Assembly (NCBI GenBank): GCA_036874045.1
Contig: CM072336.1
Span: 3,244,001-3,308,000 of the forward strand
From: Cymodocea nodosa
Lineage: Eukaryota; Streptophyta; Magnoliopsida; Alismatales; Cymodoceaceae
Reading direction: 5' to 3'
Length of the DNA stretch: 64,000 bases
The notes under the pieces are model-generated. The model saw nothing but the letters and a program-made list of their open reading frames with translations. It was not told the DNA's origin and did no database searches. A program made the translations under genes and the position numbers. Below are positions 60,762-64,000 of this stretch, one piece after another. The stretch's first letter is position 1, and the number at the start of each line of letters is the position of its first letter.

Positions 60762-63700
60762 TCAGTCTGTGGTCATTGGTCGTGAGATACAACACCGAAA
60801 CCGTGCCTTCCGGACGGTGGTCAGAATTTCACTCTCTGCAGTCTCAAGCATCCTGACAACCTCCGTGAAGGATGGGCGCACATCAGGATTAGCACTCCAG
60901 CAGCGACTCATGATACCACCGAGCACAGGAAGGCAATCTGTAGGTATGATTGGACGTATGCCCTTGTTGACAACTGCAAATGCCGCTTGAACAGCCGTCA
61001 TGCTTGCAAAGGGGAGCATGCCTGTTATAAGCTCCCAGAGGACAATACCAAAGCTGTAAACGTCGACTTTTTGGGTGTAGGGTCGGTGCTGGATCATCTC
61101 CCTGTCAAGTAGATCAAAATATGGTTAGGTGGTTTGATTAGAATAAGACGGGCCCATGTTCACAATCATACCAAGATATCTAAAAAAATTTTGCAATGAA
61201 ATCTTCAAGTATAATTCCTCGACAGACGACAAACTTAAATGCACAAGAAAAAAAAATGATCAACATTTAGTAGTATCATACACAGATTTACAAAGACAGA
61301 GAGAGAGAGAGAGAGATTGATCAAGGCTTTTAAAGTACAATGAACAGTGTCAAAACAAAAACGAGAAACCAAACAACTCCTTAGAATCTTACGGTGCACA
61401 GTGTATAAAGCACACCGAATTCTACAGGATAAGAAAATTTCAGTACAGCCAAAATGGAGAGCTTATACACAATCAGAATGAAATGATAATTTTGAAGCAA
61501 AATTCTATCATGTATAGTACAACAAACAAGCAAAATTTTTCCACAGGCACGATGCATAATTCCAATTTGTTGATGATAAAACCAAACACTTTACAAAGTA
61601 AAGGATAAATTGTTATTTTCTTTATTCAAAAGCTATATCGCAGCAAGAAAAACAATCTATGTCTTGGTTACACTAAAAGATAAAGGAAAAAACAAAAGGA
61701 AAACCTGTTGCTGTGCTCACTTGGAACTTCATCATAAACTAATTCCAAGAAACTATAAAGATTACATATCATCTTTGACTTTGGACCAACTTATTTCCAA
61801 TAAATTATTTAACTGTCTCGATAAATCATTCATGTTTAGTCACAGGTTTACTTTGCAACTATGCCCTGAGGAAACACACACTTTTGATCAACTTATTGCC
61901 TTTAAATACATAAGAAATTTTGAGGATCATAGATTAAGGTTTTATGCAGAAACCATTTGAGGAAAAATGCACACAACTCACTAGGGCAATATGATTGGAT
62001 CCTGCAAGAGAACAAACATGATAATAAACAATTAGATGTCTATGAGAAATTGATTTGAACCATAGCTTCAATCTAGAAACTATTATCTGGAAAATCTAAC
62101 TTCAGGAATACTTATAGACGCTGATTTTTAGAGCATTTTTGAGAAGGTAATTTTTTGGGTTAGTTTCAAAAGTTGGTTGGATGAGCGATGGGTACATTGT
62201 AGAAGCCAATTTTTAGGCTATCCTTGAGAAGCTAACTTTTGGTGTTAATTTGAAATGAGAGAGATTTCGTGGTATAATCACAAAGAAATTCCCTGATGTT
62301 GGACATTTTTTACCGTTAGATCCCCACACATACAAGGGTATCCATAACATGTGCAGTAAATTACCGCTATGTATGTGAAGGGACAGCCAAAAAATTCTTG
62401 ATGATAAGACTCAGAAAGTTTTACTGAATTTGAAAAGCTTGTTGGATGAGCAATGGATAGATTATAGCTTCTGGGTGTTTAACAAGGACTAAAGACATTT
62501 CACACATTTGTGGTAGCAAATGTTGTAACAGCGGATTTTATTATTACTGCACGTAATTAACTTTTATTTGTTAAGGGAAATTCAAATAATAAAAAAACGA
62601 GAAGCTGAGAAATACCTCTTACCTAGAAGTTGCTTAATGTCTTGCTTTGTGCTTGTAGAAGTTGATGACCGTTTTTGGTCTTCAGAGCTTCTTCCACAAG
62701 ATTTCACATAGGGCACACCCAAAATCTAAGGGAGACGCTTCCCAAAAGTACCCTAAGATTTCCAACACATCTAAAAAATGGGAACTTTCTAAAAAATACA
62801 CTACACGCAAGTCAGGTGCATATCCACAAAACACAAGTTAATTTCTTAGCCAAGGTCATGAGTCGATTAATCGCAGCTAGGCCAAAAAGGGGAAAAGAAT
62901 GAAATGCTTGGTTAAGTTTTCCTACAACTACATTGAAAATTATGCATGCACATTCTCCATCAAGAAATTTTTTTTTCTTTGCCATTTTAAGACGTGTTCC
63001 TTGACCAAGTAGGTCGCAAACATGCTGCACTGAAGAGACAAATATTTATAGAAGAATAAAAATATATCAGCAGGAAATCTAGTTAAGTTTGACCACTTAC
63101 GGAGCCATCCAACGGTACGTCCCTGTCTCAGGTGTCATACCCTCAGTTTGCACTTCAATTCGAGCAACACCAAAGTCAGCAATTTTTATAGATCTATCAG
63201 CCGCGATCAGCAAGTTGTCTGACTTCAGATCCCTGTGAATAAATCCCAACCCATGTACGTATTCCATTCCTCTTGCAACGTCCAATGCCTGCTTAATAGC
63301 CAATTTCAGAGGCACAGACCTGTTGTGCCTTCTCATCAAAGATTGCCGAACAGAACCACCCTTTGCATATTCAGTAACAATACACCAAACCATGGGCTTC
63401 CTGCATGCCCCAATAAACCGTACTATGTTTGGATGCCTGAGAGCTGAAAGCATCATAACCTCCTGTCTAAATTGTTGTTCCATCGATTGGGCCCTTTCTG
63501 GGTTGTTCTCAGGCATTTCCAGCAACTTGATTGCAACATCCTCCCCATTATACGTGCCCTTGTATAGCTTCCCAAAAGCTCCCTGGGCAAAGGCCATCCC
63601 CATGACGAGCTTGCTTAGATCAATGGTCCACTCGTCGTAGTGCTGGAGACCTTCCGTGGGGTACCGGCTGTCCATCAATGCATGTGCCAAGGCATCATCG

Positions 63701-63993
63701 TTAAGAGCGTGAGGAACCTGGCCTACACTGTTCCCGATAACCGAGTAGTTCCCAGTTGGGACAGATCGAAGCCCCTGGTGGTGTAGAAGGGTATGAGAAT
63801 TGTTAGAACCGATACTGCTGTTGCCCATCGACATGGCAACAGACCCGCCAACGTTGCTCGTCTGAATGCTATCAATAGACATGTTGGAGCCCTCTCCACC
63901 AAGTTTGTAATAATCCATTAAATGGTTGATGTGATCATTTCCACCACCTATTCCCCCACCCATAAGCCCAGTAAACTTGGAATCTTCCATCAT
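60762..63993 (-). CDS. Raf-like MAPKKK-type protein kinase
   Basis: A 410-residue kinase from two exons, 63993-63101 and 61101-60762, with a 2.0-kb intron inside the APE motif (phase 2). The N-terminal 120 residues are G/N/S-rich ([20 protein letters not shown]), followed by the conserved [20 protein letters not shown]. The kinase domain starts near 125: glycine loop [17 protein letters not shown] (K156), HRDLKSDN (D255), ADFGVAR (D273), [13 protein letters not shown], and [16 protein letters not shown]. The end [15 protein letters not shown] is a subfamily hallmark. All catalytic residues are present. The whole protein closely follows the remembered Arabidopsis At4g31170-type Raf-like kinases, which act in stress and ABA/stomatal signalling; the exact role is unknown. 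The ATG lies 7 bp from the window edge, so the promoter and leader are outside. Length matches the family, so the coding part is probably complete. Confidence 0.93.
61102..63100 (-). other. single large intron of the Raf-like kinase gene
   Basis: No exon or recognised element was seen within these 2 kb. A short (GA)n run lies near 61300. Two imperfect tandem copies of an approximately 80-bp unit (phrases 'gattttta.agcatttttgagaag.taa' and 'caatttttaggctatccttgagaagctaa') lie at about 62110-62255. Confidence 0.6.
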
Positions 63994-64000
63994 CTACTAT

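Overview
The window is nuclear DNA of a flowering plant. Genes are split by many GT-AG introns, intergenic DNA is AT-rich, and the proteins are plant-specific or plant-type (MACPF/CAD1 family, DUF547 with a MIP1-type zipper, a CemA-like chloroplast envelope protein, a Raf-like kinase). GC-rich short exons beside AT-rich introns would suit a non-grass monocot, but that is an inference and no single feature proves it.

Layout: (1) 231-3056 (+), the last three exons of THO2, an mRNA-export factor. (2) 4404-4730 (+), a small secreted cysteine-rich peptide. (3) 6163-11274 (+), a BPA1-like RRM protein whose last intron carries a LINE tail and a small LTR fossil. (4) 11560-11890 (+), an L1-type LINE scrap, then 12120-13490 (-), a heat-shock-factor pseudogene. 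(5) 15587-18993 (+), an eight-exon MACPF gene. (6) 20243-20719 (+), a GFA/CENP-V-like zinc protein. (7) 21026-24175, a repeat-rich block with degenerate inverted ends. (8) 25050-26640 (+), a promoter-like stretch followed by possible exons of an unrecognised transcript. (9) 28682-29539 (+), an intronless prohibitin. (10) 31220-39012 (-), a ten-exon DUF547/MIP1-zipper gene with a SINE and a copia fossil in its introns. (11) 41637-45327 (-), a cwf21-domain splicing protein with a huge charged tail. (12) 48103-49211, two small palindromic elements. (13) 49560-50060 (-), a weak candidate locus divergent from (14) 50544-58777 (+), a DLDG1/CemA-like chloroplast envelope protein with a LINE and a gypsy fossil in its introns. 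(15) 60762-63993 (-), a Raf-like protein kinase.

The genes are independent units, not an operon or pathway cluster. Two (THO2, cwf21) serve nuclear RNA processing. Two (prohibitin, DLDG1-like) serve organelle membranes. Three (BPA1-like, MACPF, Raf-like kinase) belong to families linked to defence or stress signalling. Several promoters or leaders carry telo-box motifs (AACCCTAG or its complement), typical of growth-linked plant genes.

I see no CRISPR, tRNA, rRNA or bacterial-type system. The least expected content is the set of element fossils lodged in introns (three related LINE tails, an Au-like SINE, a TRIM-like element, a gypsy and a copia fossil), the HSF pseudogene, and the unexplained blocks at 21026-24175, 25050-26640 and 49560-50060. 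Exon edges were placed by hand from splice signals, reading frame and remembered family sequence; no alignment was run.
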